Assembly: GCA_029781855.1 (NCBI GenBank)
Contig: JAKOVX010000027.1
Span: 1-64,000 of the forward strand
DNA: 64,000 nt
Reading direction: 5' to 3'
Source: Acidobacteriota bacterium
GTDB taxonomy: Bacteria; Acidobacteriota; Blastocatellia; Pyrinomonadales; Pyrinomonadaceae
Shown: one piece after another, positions 17,372-26,333 of the stretch
How positions within the stretch are numbered: position 1 is the first letter of the stretch
How the letters are laid out: every line of letters starts with the position of its first letter
Translations under genes and position numbers: made by a program
The notes under the pieces: generated by a model
Seen by the model: only the letters and a program-made list of their open reading frames with translations
What the model was told of the DNA's origin: nothing
Databases searched by the model: none

Positions 17372-17398
17372 AACCGCGTCCGCGTTCGAACAAAACAA

Positions 17399-17433
17399 AA
17401 GGCCGGAGCCCGTTGATCTGGGGCCCCGGCCTT
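17399..17433. terminator. Bidirectional terminator between convergent genes
   Basis: Stem AAGGCCGGAGCCC with its near-complement ending in CCCCGGCCTT, one mismatch, 8-9 nt loop. It serves the hydrolase gene on the plus strand and the diguanylate cyclase gene on the minus strand. Confidence 0.75.
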
Positions 17434-17450
17434 ATTAATTGGTGAGCAAT

Positions 17451-18665
17451 TTAGAGCTGAGAGACGTATTGAGACGCGTTGCGGTGCGGGATGTGGCTGA
17501 TCGCCGGATTGGTCTTCCGCATCTGCTTCTGGGCGTACATTTTCGCGTCGGCCTCTTCGATCGTCTCTTCGAGCTTTGAAATGTCGTCAAAGTCGGCGAA
17601 CGCGAACGAGACGCCGATCGCTAATGGCCGGTGGCTGCCCTCGACGCGGATCGACGAGAGCATGTCTTCCATCCTCGCCATCCGCAGCGTCGCGGTGCGG
17701 GCGTTGAGCCCGATCATCAGCACGAAAAATTCGTCTCCGCCCCATCGAAAGATAAGGTCCTCCGCCCGGATCAGCTCGCGGATCGCCCGGACGACCGCCC
17801 GGATCGCAACGTCGCCGGCCGCGTGGCCATAGGCGTCATTGACTGACTTCAGGTCGTCAATATCGAAAAAGCCGACAGTTCCGGACGTGTTGCCCTGGAT
17901 TGTCTCATCCCCGTTCCGGTGTATATACCCGTGAAAAGCATGTCGGTTGAGCGCCGTTGTCAGCGGGTCGATATGGGCGAGACGCTCGAGCTTTTCGTGA
18001 GCGACTTTGAGTTTTTCGTTCGCGACCTTGGCATCCTTCAGGACCAGCTCCAAAAGGACGATTACCATTCCGAACCCGAGCAGGATCTGCAGTACCAGGT
18101 CAACAACGGTGTTGTATTCGAGAAATCTTAGTGGAAAATCGACGAACCGCCGGACCACGTAAACTAAAAAATATTGCGAAAAATCGAGGAACAGCAGCCC
18201 GAGAGCGATCAGCATCACCTTCCAACCAAAGCTGCCGACCTTGGTCTTCCAAAGCTCGACGAATGCCACGGCAAAGAACCCGGAAAGTATGATCGAATGC
18301 AGGTTCAGCACGAATGCCATGTCGCCCGAAACAAATGGCAATCCAAACGCGATCAGGATAAACGGAATTATCAGCAGCTCCTGGCGGAACGGCATCTCGC
18401 CCGTTTTTCCCAGGCTCCGGCACCCGGCGACGAGCAGGAACCCGAACATATACTCGGAAAGAAAATAGAAGCTGATCAGCTGGTTCGCATACGTCTCATA
18501 CCCGAACGCGAGCTGCAGGCAAAAAAGGGCGCACGACAGGAAAAGCCACGCGTTCGTCCACTGTTTGAGAGCGACCACTTCGAGCGATCTGCGTAAAAAC
18601 AACGTCAAAAGAGTGATCAGCGATACTCCCGAGAGTTGAATGATTAGTCCGATTTGTGAGTCCAT
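17451..18665 (-). CDS. Membrane diguanylate cyclase (GGDEF)
   Basis: 404 aa. The first 210 residues hold about seven to eight hydrophobic helices, then a short coiled linker (AKVANEKLKVAHEKLERLAH) and a GGDEF domain. The active-site GGDEF is at 309-313 and an inhibitory RxxD site (RAED, 300-303) sits exactly five residues before it. It should therefore make cyclic di-GMP and be product-inhibited. The ligand of the membrane part is unknown. Confidence 0.9.
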   Translation of the reverse strand: MDSQIGLIIQLSGVSLITLLTLFLRRSLEVVALKQWTNAWLFLSCALFCLQLAFGYETYANQLISFYFLSEYMFGFLLVAGCRSLGKTGEMPFRQELLIIPFILIAFGLPFVSGDMAFVLNLHSIILSGFFAVAFVELWKTKVGSFGWKVMLIALGLLFLDFSQYFLVYVVRRFVDFPLRFLEYNTVVDLVLQILLGFGMVIVLLELVLKDAKVANEKLKVAHEKLERLAHIDPLTTALNRHAFHGYIHRNGDETIQGNTSGTVGFFDIDDLKSVNDAYGHAAGDVAIRAVVRAIRELIRAEDLIFRWGGDEFFVLMIGLNARTATLRMARMEDMLSSIRVEGSHRPLAIGVSFAFADFDDISKLEETIEEADAKMYAQKQMRKTNPAISHIPHRNASQYVSQL

Positions 18666-18784
18666 TTGGGGACCTAGGCGAAAATTGGCAATGAATACGG
18701 TGAGAATCGGAAAGTTCAGTATGCGGAAAGACGGCCGTCTGGAATGCGGCCTCTAGAATAGTACAACAATATTTAACAGAAAGT

Positions 18785-19726
18785 CTATGATTTTCTCAGA
18801 AAATCTTCGAGCTCGCCCCGGGTCGGAAGTGCCGTCCGGGCACCGATCAGACGGCACTTGAGGGCCGCGACCGCGTTTGCCATACGGGCGGAGTCTTCGA
18901 CGGATTCGCCGGTCAGCAGGCCGTGCAGTAATCCGACGCGAAATGCGTCACCCGCACCTGTCGTGTCCTGGCAGCCGCCGGGAACATCGAATCCGGGTGA
19001 TTCAATAAAAGTCCCGTCCGCAGTAAGCAGGAGCGACCCGTGAACTCCGAGCGTGACGCCCACGATACCGCATTTGTAACGCGATCTGAGCTCGATTAGC
19101 GCCGCTCGCTGGTCGCTGATCCCCAGGAATTTAGAAGGAAACTCGACCGACGAGATCAGAATGTCCACGTTGCCGAGAACGTCCTCGACACCATCGAAAA
19201 CGTTGTCAATATCGATCGAAACGATCGTTCCAGCCGCTCGCGCCGCTCTTGCAAGTCGAATTCCGGCGAGCGTGTCGTGCGGCGTCATGTGGAGCACCTT
19301 GCAGTTGCCGGCAATATCTATCGGGACCTCGTCAACGCCGAAGGCAAGCTTTGCATCGCGCTTCCATATCACGGTCCGCTCACCGCTCGCTTCGTCGATC
19401 AGGATGAACGCGATCTGCGTCCGCGCTCCGGTCACGCGCTCGGCGTAGCGGACATCAACGCCTTCGTCGACCAATGTCTTAAGCCCGAAATCTCCCGCTT
19501 CATCATCGCCGAACCGCCCGATATACGATGTCCGCATCCCGAGCCTAGCCAGTCCGACCATCGTCGACGCGATCTCGCCGCCAGCCGCCTGAGAATAATC
19601 GGTCAGCTCGACCTTCGACGTAAACGCCGGAAAATGGGGCACGCGGATCAGAAAATCGACGGCATTGGTCCCGAAACCAAAGACATCCACATCTCGATCG
19701 GTCGGAATTAAAAACGGAAATCTCAT
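18785..19726 (-). CDS. PfkB-family carbohydrate/nucleoside kinase
   Basis: 313 aa ribokinase-like fold. N-terminal sugar-site signature AAGGEIASTMVGLARLG, and the C-terminal DTTGAGDAF with the catalytic Asp and anion hole. A TTG three codons upstream could also start the protein; the ATG at 19726 is chosen although neither has a good Shine-Dalgarno. Substrate cannot be assigned among ribose, fructose-phosphate, adenosine and related compounds. Stands alone. Confidence 0.87.
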   Translation of the reverse strand: MRFPFLIPTDRDVDVFGFGTNAVDFLIRVPHFPAFTSKVELTDYSQAAGGEIASTMVGLARLGMRTSYIGRFGDDEAGDFGLKTLVDEGVDVRYAERVTGARTQIAFILIDEASGERTVIWKRDAKLAFGVDEVPIDIAGNCKVLHMTPHDTLAGIRLARAARAAGTIVSIDIDNVFDGVEDVLGNVDILISSVEFPSKFLGISDQRAALIELRSRYKCGIVGVTLGVHGSLLLTADGTFIESPGFDVPGGCQDTTGAGDAFRVGLLHGLLTGESVEDSARMANAVAALKCRLIGARTALPTRGELEDFLRKS

Positions 19727-19892
19727 AGCTGCCAACAGTAAACTATCCGCGAATTAATTGTGACGAAATTTTTTCGCGACGAAATCTTGCCAAGATATCG
19801 TTTGTCGAGTTAGATTGTAAAGGATACCCACTTTTGCAGCGGTAATCATCTGGTAGCGGAATTTTAATACATTTACTTGGAGAAAGTGACCC

Positions 19893-20093
19893 ATGCCGAC
19901 AGCTATCTGCCCTGAGTGCAGTGAGGAAGTTTACGTTGATTCCGATTCTGAACAGGGTGACAGTGTGTCCTGTGACGAATGTAATGCGAGTTTGACGGTG
20001 GTCGGCCTCGATCCGATCGAACTCGATCTTAGTACCGGAGACGACGATCCTTACGGCTCCGGCGACGATGATTTCGACGCTGACGTCTATTAG
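19893..20093 (+). CDS. LysW-like zinc-ribbon mini-protein
   Basis: 66 aa, very acidic. Two CxxC knuckles (Cys6/Cys9 and Cys27/Cys30) form a zinc ribbon, followed by LTVVGLDPIELDLS as in LysW, the amino-group carrier protein of lysine/arginine biosynthesis. LysW normally ends in EDWGE, whose last Glu carries the substrate; this protein instead has an Asp/Gly-rich tail ending DADVY. It may therefore be a structural relative without carrier function. GGAGAAAG precedes the ATG. No LysX/Z/Y genes are adjacent. Confidence 0.72.
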   Translation: MPTAICPECSEEVYVDSDSEQGDSVSCDECNASLTVVGLDPIELDLSTGDDDPYGSGDDDFDADVY

Positions 20094-20400
20094 ATCTTGC
20101 CGAGGCCAAGGCCCTCTTCTGACTTGGCGCGATCTCGCATCAAAACTGATCACCCCCCATTGTCATTTTGACCGACCGTTTTAGCTAATTTCGGTCAATT
20201 CGACCGTCTAGCCGTGCGCCTTCTGATAGCTATCCGCCGAATATGCTGAAATTCGGGGCGAATTGCAATTTCTGTGGTGTGGCACAGGGATTGTAAAAGG
20301 AGAAACAGCGGGAGACATTGATTTTGTTCAACTCTCTCAGGCAATCGCAACGAGCAGATCGTAACGAGAATTCGATTTCGATCGCGTTGCCGCCACTACC
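20094..20400. other. Gene-free gap with one inverted repeat
   Basis: No gene seen. TTGACCGA (20168-20175) and its exact complement TCGGTCAA (20191-20198) form an inverted repeat with a 15-nt spacer, possibly an operator for the downstream signalling gene. Confidence 0.4.
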
Positions 20401-22959
20401 ATGATGATGAAATTCTTCAACCTTAAAGATCTAAGGACACCGGCAAAGATCCTATGGTACGTCATGTTGGTCGGTTCTGTGACCGTCAGCGTCGTTGCGC
20501 TCGCAATGGCGACTCAATTTCCGTTCTACAAGATAACGGTTTTGCTGTCGGCCATATTCATTTCCGTGCTATTGAGCCAATACGAGTTACGTTTGCCAAA
20601 AACCCAGATCGAGGTCTCCGTTGGAAATGTGATCGCGATCTGGGGCGTTTTTTGGCTGGGGCTAAGCGGCGGCGTTTTGCTCGGCGCCGCCGCTTCGTCA
20701 TCTAAATTGTTTCGTGAGCGAAAGCTCACCTCAACCGGAATTTTCAACTCTTGTTTGACCATTTTGTCGATCTCGGGTGCCGCAACAGTGTTCTCGGTCC
20801 TATACCCTGTGACCGTAGATTCGGGTTCCGGATGGTCCGCGCTTCGCGACCGAAGCATGATAATTTCCGGAACCGTTCTCATGACGGCGGTTATCTTTAT
20901 TATCTTCAATACTCTTGATCTGGCGTTTCGGCTCTTCGACGGAACGATGTTGAGACGATTCGGCTCAAACTTCCTACGTCGCTCGGTTGAAGTGCTGCCG
21001 ATCATAGGGACAACGGTCGTCCTTTGCCTTATGTTTGCCCAATTCGGAATTTCCTTTGGCCTCGTTGTAGTGCCGATCGCGGTATTTGCAATACTTGCAT
21101 ACCGAATACATCTTAAACGACTCGAACAGAAAACGACGCAGATCCTAGAGGCTAGCCGTGTGCATCTCGCTACCGTCGAAGCTCTCGCTACCGCGATCGA
21201 CGCACGCGATCAGATCGGCCACGGGCACGTCCGCCGAACCCAGATCTATGCGGTTGGGCTCGGTGAGATTCTGGGACTCGGCGCAGATGAGATCAACGCA
21301 TTGCGAACGGGTGCTTTGCTTCACGACATAGGGAAACTCGCGGTTCCGGACAACATCCTAAGTAAACCCGGAGCGTTGACACCTGCCGAGATCGAAAAGG
21401 CAAAGATCCATGCGTCGGTAGGTGCCTCGATCCTGGAATCGGTTGGTTTTGGGTACCCCGTCGTGCCTACGGTCAAATACCATCACGAATTTTGGAATGG
21501 CAAGGGCTATCCCGAAGGCCTATGCGGCGAGGAGATCCCATTCACGGCGCGAATACTGGCGATCGCGGACAATTACGACACGTTACGCAGTGACCGTCCC
21601 TACCGCCGGGCTATGACCCGCGACAAAGCTCGCGACATATTGGCCAATGGAGCCGGTACCCAATTCGATCCAACGTTGATAGGGGTGTTCCTCAAGCGGC
21701 TTTCATCGCTTGAGGCCGAGATCGAAAGACAAGGGCTTTACTACGATAGCGACAAGATCGGAACCAGTACTACAACGGAAAACGAGGGCCACCACTACGT
21801 GGACCAGATAAAGCTCGCGAACAAAGAAGTATTTACCTTGTTCGAGCTTGCACGAGAATTTGGCGGGTCGGAGAATCCGGCTGAGATCCTGGCCATGTTT
21901 ACATCCAGAATCGGCGAACTAGTACCGTTCGATACGTGTGCGGTTTATTTGCTGGATAACACTCGCCGCGCCGCTTCAGCTGTCCACGTGGAAGGTGAGA
22001 ATAAGGTCGTTTTCGAATCAAGTGTTGTCAAAGCCGGTACTGGTGCCTCCGGCATGGCACTCAAGACAAAGAATGTCATTAAGAACGTAAATCCGGACCT
22101 CGATTTTTCGATGGCCCAACTTGACCTGATCAACCCGTACTCCACGATGGTATCGATCCCGTTACTCGACGAGGATGAACTTATCGGGGCGGTTTCCTTA
22201 TACTCATACGACCTTGCGGAGTACGGTGAAGAACACATTCGCCTGCTCGAGTCCGTGTCGCGCATCGCCGCAGAGGCGATCGCTAAATCGCAGCAACATG
22301 CAGAGACCGTGGCTCACGCCCTAACAGATCCGATGACGGGATTGCCGAATGCCCGCAGCCTGCAGGCGCATTTTGAAAAGGAAATGGGCCGGGCTGCCAG
22401 AGCCGATCAAAACCTCCAGGTCCTCGTCATGGACCTTGACGGATTTAAGGCAGTGAACGACACCTTTGGCCACATTGCTGGTGACGAAGTGTTGCGCGAG
22501 GTTGGACGTGTCATAACGGAACAACTTCGCGATTATGACTTCCTGGCGCGTTATGGCGGTGACGAATACGTCGCGATCATCCCGGACGCCGATCAAGAGG
22601 CGGTTGTCGATCTCTGTGCACGAATTGAAAAGGCCGTAACCGAATTAAAGGTTCCGGTTGAAGGTGATGCGTTTGCCAGAGTGGGCGTAAGTCTCGGTTC
22701 CGCCAGCTATCCGCACAACGGTCAGACATTCGACCAAATAATCGTTGCTGCGGACAAAGCGATGTATATCCGCAAATCCACCCGCAAGCTGCGTGAACGA
22801 AACATAATTTCCTCAAGTGCTGTCCCTGCGGGCGAACTCCTGACTCATGAAAACGGATTGCTTCAAAAAGCAAAGGTAGAGACTAATAGTGGGTCAGACG
22901 ACGGATTCATCGTGGAGCTAGATGAATCGCACGTCGTTGTGACAGCCTCGGTTAACTGA
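20401..22959 (+). CDS. Membrane-anchored HD-GYP / GAF / GGDEF cyclic di-GMP enzyme
   Basis: 852 aa. About seven to eight membrane helices (1-225), an HD-GYP phosphodiesterase domain (about 255-440) with LLHDIGK at His308-Asp309 and the GKGYP motif near 369, a GAF domain (about 480-630), and a GGDEF domain whose signature reads GGDEY at about 719-723 with an RxxD site (RDYD) five residues before. Both synthesis and breakdown motifs look intact. Three consecutive ATG codons open the gene with no evident Shine-Dalgarno, so the exact start is open. Confidence 0.9.
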   Translation: MMMKFFNLKDLRTPAKILWYVMLVGSVTVSVVALAMATQFPFYKITVLLSAIFISVLLSQYELRLPKTQIEVSVGNVIAIWGVFWLGLSGGVLLGAAASSSKLFRERKLTSTGIFNSCLTILSISGAATVFSVLYPVTVDSGSGWSALRDRSMIISGTVLMTAVIFIIFNTLDLAFRLFDGTMLRRFGSNFLRRSVEVLPIIGTTVVLCLMFAQFGISFGLVVVPIAVFAILAYRIHLKRLEQKTTQILEASRVHLATVEALATAIDARDQIGHGHVRRTQIYAVGLGEILGLGADEINALRTGALLHDIGKLAVPDNILSKPGALTPAEIEKAKIHASVGASILESVGFGYPVVPTVKYHHEFWNGKGYPEGLCGEEIPFTARILAIADNYDTLRSDRPYRRAMTRDKARDILANGAGTQFDPTLIGVFLKRLSSLEAEIERQGLYYDSDKIGTSTTTENEGHHYVDQIKLANKEVFTLFELAREFGGSENPAEILAMFTSRIGELVPFDTCAVYLLDNTRRAASAVHVEGENKVVFESSVVKAGTGASGMALKTKNVIKNVNPDLDFSMAQLDLINPYSTMVSIPLLDEDELIGAVSLYSYDLAEYGEEHIRLLESVSRIAAEAIAKSQQHAETVAHALTDPMTGLPNARSLQAHFEKEMGRAARADQNLQVLVMDLDGFKAVNDTFGHIAGDEVLREVGRVITEQLRDYDFLARYGGDEYVAIIPDADQEAVVDLCARIEKAVTELKVPVEGDAFARVGVSLGSASYPHNGQTFDQIIVAADKAMYIRKSTRKLRERNIISSSAVPAGELLTHENGLLQKAKVETNSGSDDGFIVELDESHVVVTASVN

Positions 22960-22968
22960 ACTATTGGA

Positions 22969-25900
22969 TCAAAAAGCCTGTGAAAATCTAAAGTGGAACT
23001 GGCCCTGATGCAGTCGATATATCGCATCGGGCCCGGTCGTTTGCGGAATACGGAATCGCGGAGGATTCAGAATGTACCCATAATCCACCGCAAATTCGCC
23101 TCCGACAGGCGTTTTTAAGCGGAGCCCAATACCCGCAGTGTTCGTCCAAACGGCCCGCAAATTTTGTTGTGACGCATTATTTCCGTTACCACTCCTTGGA
23201 TTGAATAGATCACCAACACGCTCAAAGACGTTTCCACCGTCGTAAAACGGCACAAAACGCACAGATTTTGAGATCGGAACACGTGCTTCAAGGTTGACGA
23301 TCGCCAAAGCGTTTCCGCCGATCGGAATAGTGAACGGCTGTAATGTAACGGGCTGCCGATTGCTGTCCAGGAACGTACCCACAGGAGCAATTACAACTCG
23401 CGGGCCTGCCTCCTCGAAGTCGAATCCGCGAATCGTTGTCGAGCCTCCGGCGAAGAACCTCTCGCTTATCGGCAATATCCCGTTGAGCCCTGAGAGCTGG
23501 GGGTCCGTAAATCGATCTCCCCCGGCAAATACGTTTGCGAGGCCGAGCATCAGCTGCGCCGCAACGGTCGTGTTCTTCAGTTGTGGAAACGTATAGTACT
23601 TGCGGTAGTTAGCCTGAAACTTCTGAAATCCAAAATTTGCGCCTAATTGGGTAAAAGAAACATTATAGTCGACGGTCAAATAGTCGCCGTTTGTCGGATC
23701 GGTCGCGTTATAGCGACACTTATCGCTCGGTTCGCCTTTGGCGATCAGTTCTAACAAAGAGTATCGTTTTGAGCAATTGACCCGTGTGTCCCGCACGAAA
23801 GTGATCCCTGGCCCGGAAATTCTGACCCTCGAATCGGGGATCAGAAGGTCTTTGATCAAAAGACTTTCGACATTTGCAAGACGGACGTCCTCGAATCGAT
23901 AACGTACAAATAATATGCTGCGGTTCTTCCTGCTGATCGTCCGACTCGTCTCAGCGGAAAGTGACAATCGATTGATCGTGGGACTACCGACCCGGTTGCC
24001 ATAGACATCGATCGGATTTCCGTTTTCATCAATCCGTTGGACGATCCCGAAGGTGCCTTTGTCAAAGGCGGAACGAAAGAATCGCGTAACGGTCGAATCG
24101 CGTTGGTACTGGAGAGAAATGGTTAACGGGGTATACCGGCGATCTCCGTCGTGCGTGAATCTGGGATTCACAAAATCAAATTGTACAAGTTGCTGCAACT
24201 GACTCCATCGAACACGGGCACCACCCTGCCAAAGGTTTCCGAAGAGATTGACATGTCTAATATCGAAAAACCCATTAAACCCGAGGTCGGTCGAGTAACC
24301 ACCGCCGTAAATTAGTAATCGGGACGGTTGCTCGTTAACGCTGACAACCACATCAGTTAAACGATCGCCATTGGGGGCATTTCCGGCCGGCTCAGGCTTT
24401 ATTTCGACTCTGTCGAACGCGTCTGACGCGTAAAGGTTTTGTTCACTTGAATAAAGATCCGCCGACCGCAAGAAGTCGCCCTTTCTCAAGGTTGTTGTAT
24501 GGAGGATGGCCTCATCCTTGGTCTTTTCGTTTCCGGTGACCATCAGACGGTTTATCACGACCCTGCGGCCTTCGTTCTCTATCTTGAACTCGACACTGAT
24601 CTTCCGCTCATCGTCAGAACGTTGGGGCGTAATTTCCGTTATCGATGACGTGATCCGAGCGTCAAAATAGCCGTGATCGGAATAGAATTTGCCAATCTTT
24701 TGAGCCGCGTTGCGGACCCGGGCACGAGAATATTTACCGGTCGTCAGATCCGGTATCTGTGCGGTAAGTTCATTCGTTGAGATCGACTTATTCCCGGTGA
24801 TCTTGACGGATTCCACGGAGGTTGGGGGTCCGGGTTCCACTTGAAACGTGATTATCAGGTCTTCGCCGTTCGGCGAGACACCCTGATTAACCCGCACCTG
24901 AGCGTCACGATACCCAAGTTCGGACATTAACGATCTAATGGTCCCGGCATCACGTTCGAGGATTACGCTGCTGGTAAATCCCCTGCCGTACCCGAAGAGC
25001 GGAATGATCCCAAGCGCATTGGCTTCCTGCGACTCTAGAACCGTACGGATCTCGTCGATCGGCAGTACATCAGTTCCGCGTATTCGAAGGCTTACCAGCT
25101 TGAGTTTGCGGTTCTTGTCGACCTTGTAGTTTACTGTTACGGTCTTTTGACCCAAGTCGGTACTTCGCAATACGGAACACAAAAATTCTGTGTTGTTTGG
25201 AAATTGGTTATCACGACTATCAACGATAGGCGGGTCGACTGAACAGATCGGGGTAGCATCCGCGAAAAAAAAGCCCTTTTCCTGATAGTAGCTCTCCAAT
25301 CTTCTCTCGCCTTCGACGATCGCCGCATAATCGAGCGACCCGTCGCGCTTAACAGGCAATATGCGGTTAAGTAAACGCTCGCTGAGCTTATCTTTGTCGG
25401 CCTCCACAGTGACCTTTACCGTCGGGCCAACCTTTCCCGACATGTCGATCGCAACCGTATTTGCATCACTGTCGTAGCTTACGCGAGGCTCGTCTAGTTC
25501 CGGAGAGGTATAGTCGCTCTTCCTTAGAATGGCTTTGATCTTCTCCACATCGCGATCCAGCTTTTCCTGTTCGTAGTACTCGCCGGGTTCGAGGCTGAGA
25601 TAACCGGCAGGGATGGGCTTTTCGTATCCGTCGATATTGACCTTGAAAGATCTTACCTTCGCCTGTTCATTGGGAGTTACTTGAAAGATTATGCTTACCA
25701 AATTGTCCCGCGGAAGCGCATTTTGGACATATTTCACCTCGGATCGGTAAAATCCGTGGGCACGTAGATAATCGAGAATCTGATCCGCATTGTTCTGGAG
25801 TTCCAATTCCGTATATGTGGACCCGGGCGACAAAAGATTAAGCTTGAACATCAGGTCTTGTTCTTTCACCTGGGTTCCGACTGTTCTCCCGATCTCGATC

Positions 25901-26304
25901 GAGACCTTTTCGGCCTGTCGTTTTCGCTTGATCGTATACTTTAGGTCAACTCCCGCAGAGGCGTTGAGGGCTGCCTCAATGATCACTGATTCGATTTTTC
26001 CGGTGCTATGCAGAGCCTGGATCGAATCGCGCAATCTCGTGGCCGAATATGTGTTTCCGATCGCTTCGCTTATTATCGAGCGAAACGGTTCCGTCGAAAC
26101 GTCGTTTATTTCGTCCCCTCCTAAACTGATATCAACTTTCGCAATAGCCTGATGTTCAAACTTTGCCTGAGCACGAATAGGGCTGGTCTGCAGAATCGAG
26201 AAGGCTACGACGGCGAGCATCAAGTATATGACACGACTCCGCAGGTCAGCATTCGGCCAGTGGGCCGTCTTAGATCTTTCTATTATTCTCGAGCCGGGAC
26301 GCAT
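22969..26304 (-). CDS. tamA: TamA/BamA-family outer-membrane assembly protein with many POTRA domains
   Basis: 1111 aa, about twice the length of E. coli TamA. A signal sequence ends near RAQA (about 46), then roughly 650 residues that I read as six to seven POTRA domains (repeated motifs such as YLRAHGFYRSEV, YYQEKGFFFADA, LMSELGYRDAQV and FYSDHGYFDARI), then an Omp85 beta-barrel ending in the aromatic FHFRFSQAF. Gene follows the tamB-like gene by 29 nt, so a TamA/TamB role in outer-membrane protein or lipid transport is likely. An essential BamA would usually sit elsewhere. Confidence 0.85.
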   Translation of the reverse strand: MRPGSRIIERSKTAHWPNADLRSRVIYLMLAVVAFSILQTSPIRAQAKFEHQAIAKVDISLGGDEINDVSTEPFRSIISEAIGNTYSATRLRDSIQALHSTGKIESVIIEAALNASAGVDLKYTIKRKRQAEKVSIEIGRTVGTQVKEQDLMFKLNLLSPGSTYTELELQNNADQILDYLRAHGFYRSEVKYVQNALPRDNLVSIIFQVTPNEQAKVRSFKVNIDGYEKPIPAGYLSLEPGEYYEQEKLDRDVEKIKAILRKSDYTSPELDEPRVSYDSDANTVAIDMSGKVGPTVKVTVEADKDKLSERLLNRILPVKRDGSLDYAAIVEGERRLESYYQEKGFFFADATPICSVDPPIVDSRDNQFPNNTEFLCSVLRSTDLGQKTVTVNYKVDKNRKLKLVSLRIRGTDVLPIDEIRTVLESQEANALGIIPLFGYGRGFTSSVILERDAGTIRSLMSELGYRDAQVRVNQGVSPNGEDLIITFQVEPGPPTSVESVKITGNKSISTNELTAQIPDLTTGKYSRARVRNAAQKIGKFYSDHGYFDARITSSITEITPQRSDDERKISVEFKIENEGRRVVINRLMVTGNEKTKDEAILHTTTLRKGDFLRSADLYSSEQNLYASDAFDRVEIKPEPAGNAPNGDRLTDVVVSVNEQPSRLLIYGGGYSTDLGFNGFFDIRHVNLFGNLWQGGARVRWSQLQQLVQFDFVNPRFTHDGDRRYTPLTISLQYQRDSTVTRFFRSAFDKGTFGIVQRIDENGNPIDVYGNRVGSPTINRLSLSAETSRTISRKNRSILFVRYRFEDVRLANVESLLIKDLLIPDSRVRISGPGITFVRDTRVNCSKRYSLLELIAKGEPSDKCRYNATDPTNGDYLTVDYNVSFTQLGANFGFQKFQANYRKYYTFPQLKNTTVAAQLMLGLANVFAGGDRFTDPQLSGLNGILPISERFFAGGSTTIRGFDFEEAGPRVVIAPVGTFLDSNRQPVTLQPFTIPIGGNALAIVNLEARVPISKSVRFVPFYDGGNVFERVGDLFNPRSGNGNNASQQNLRAVWTNTAGIGLRLKTPVGGEFAVDYGYILNPPRFRIPQTTGPDAIYRLHQGQFHFRFSQAF

Positions 26305-26333
26305 CGTATCGTAAATTACAAAAGGAACAGTTT

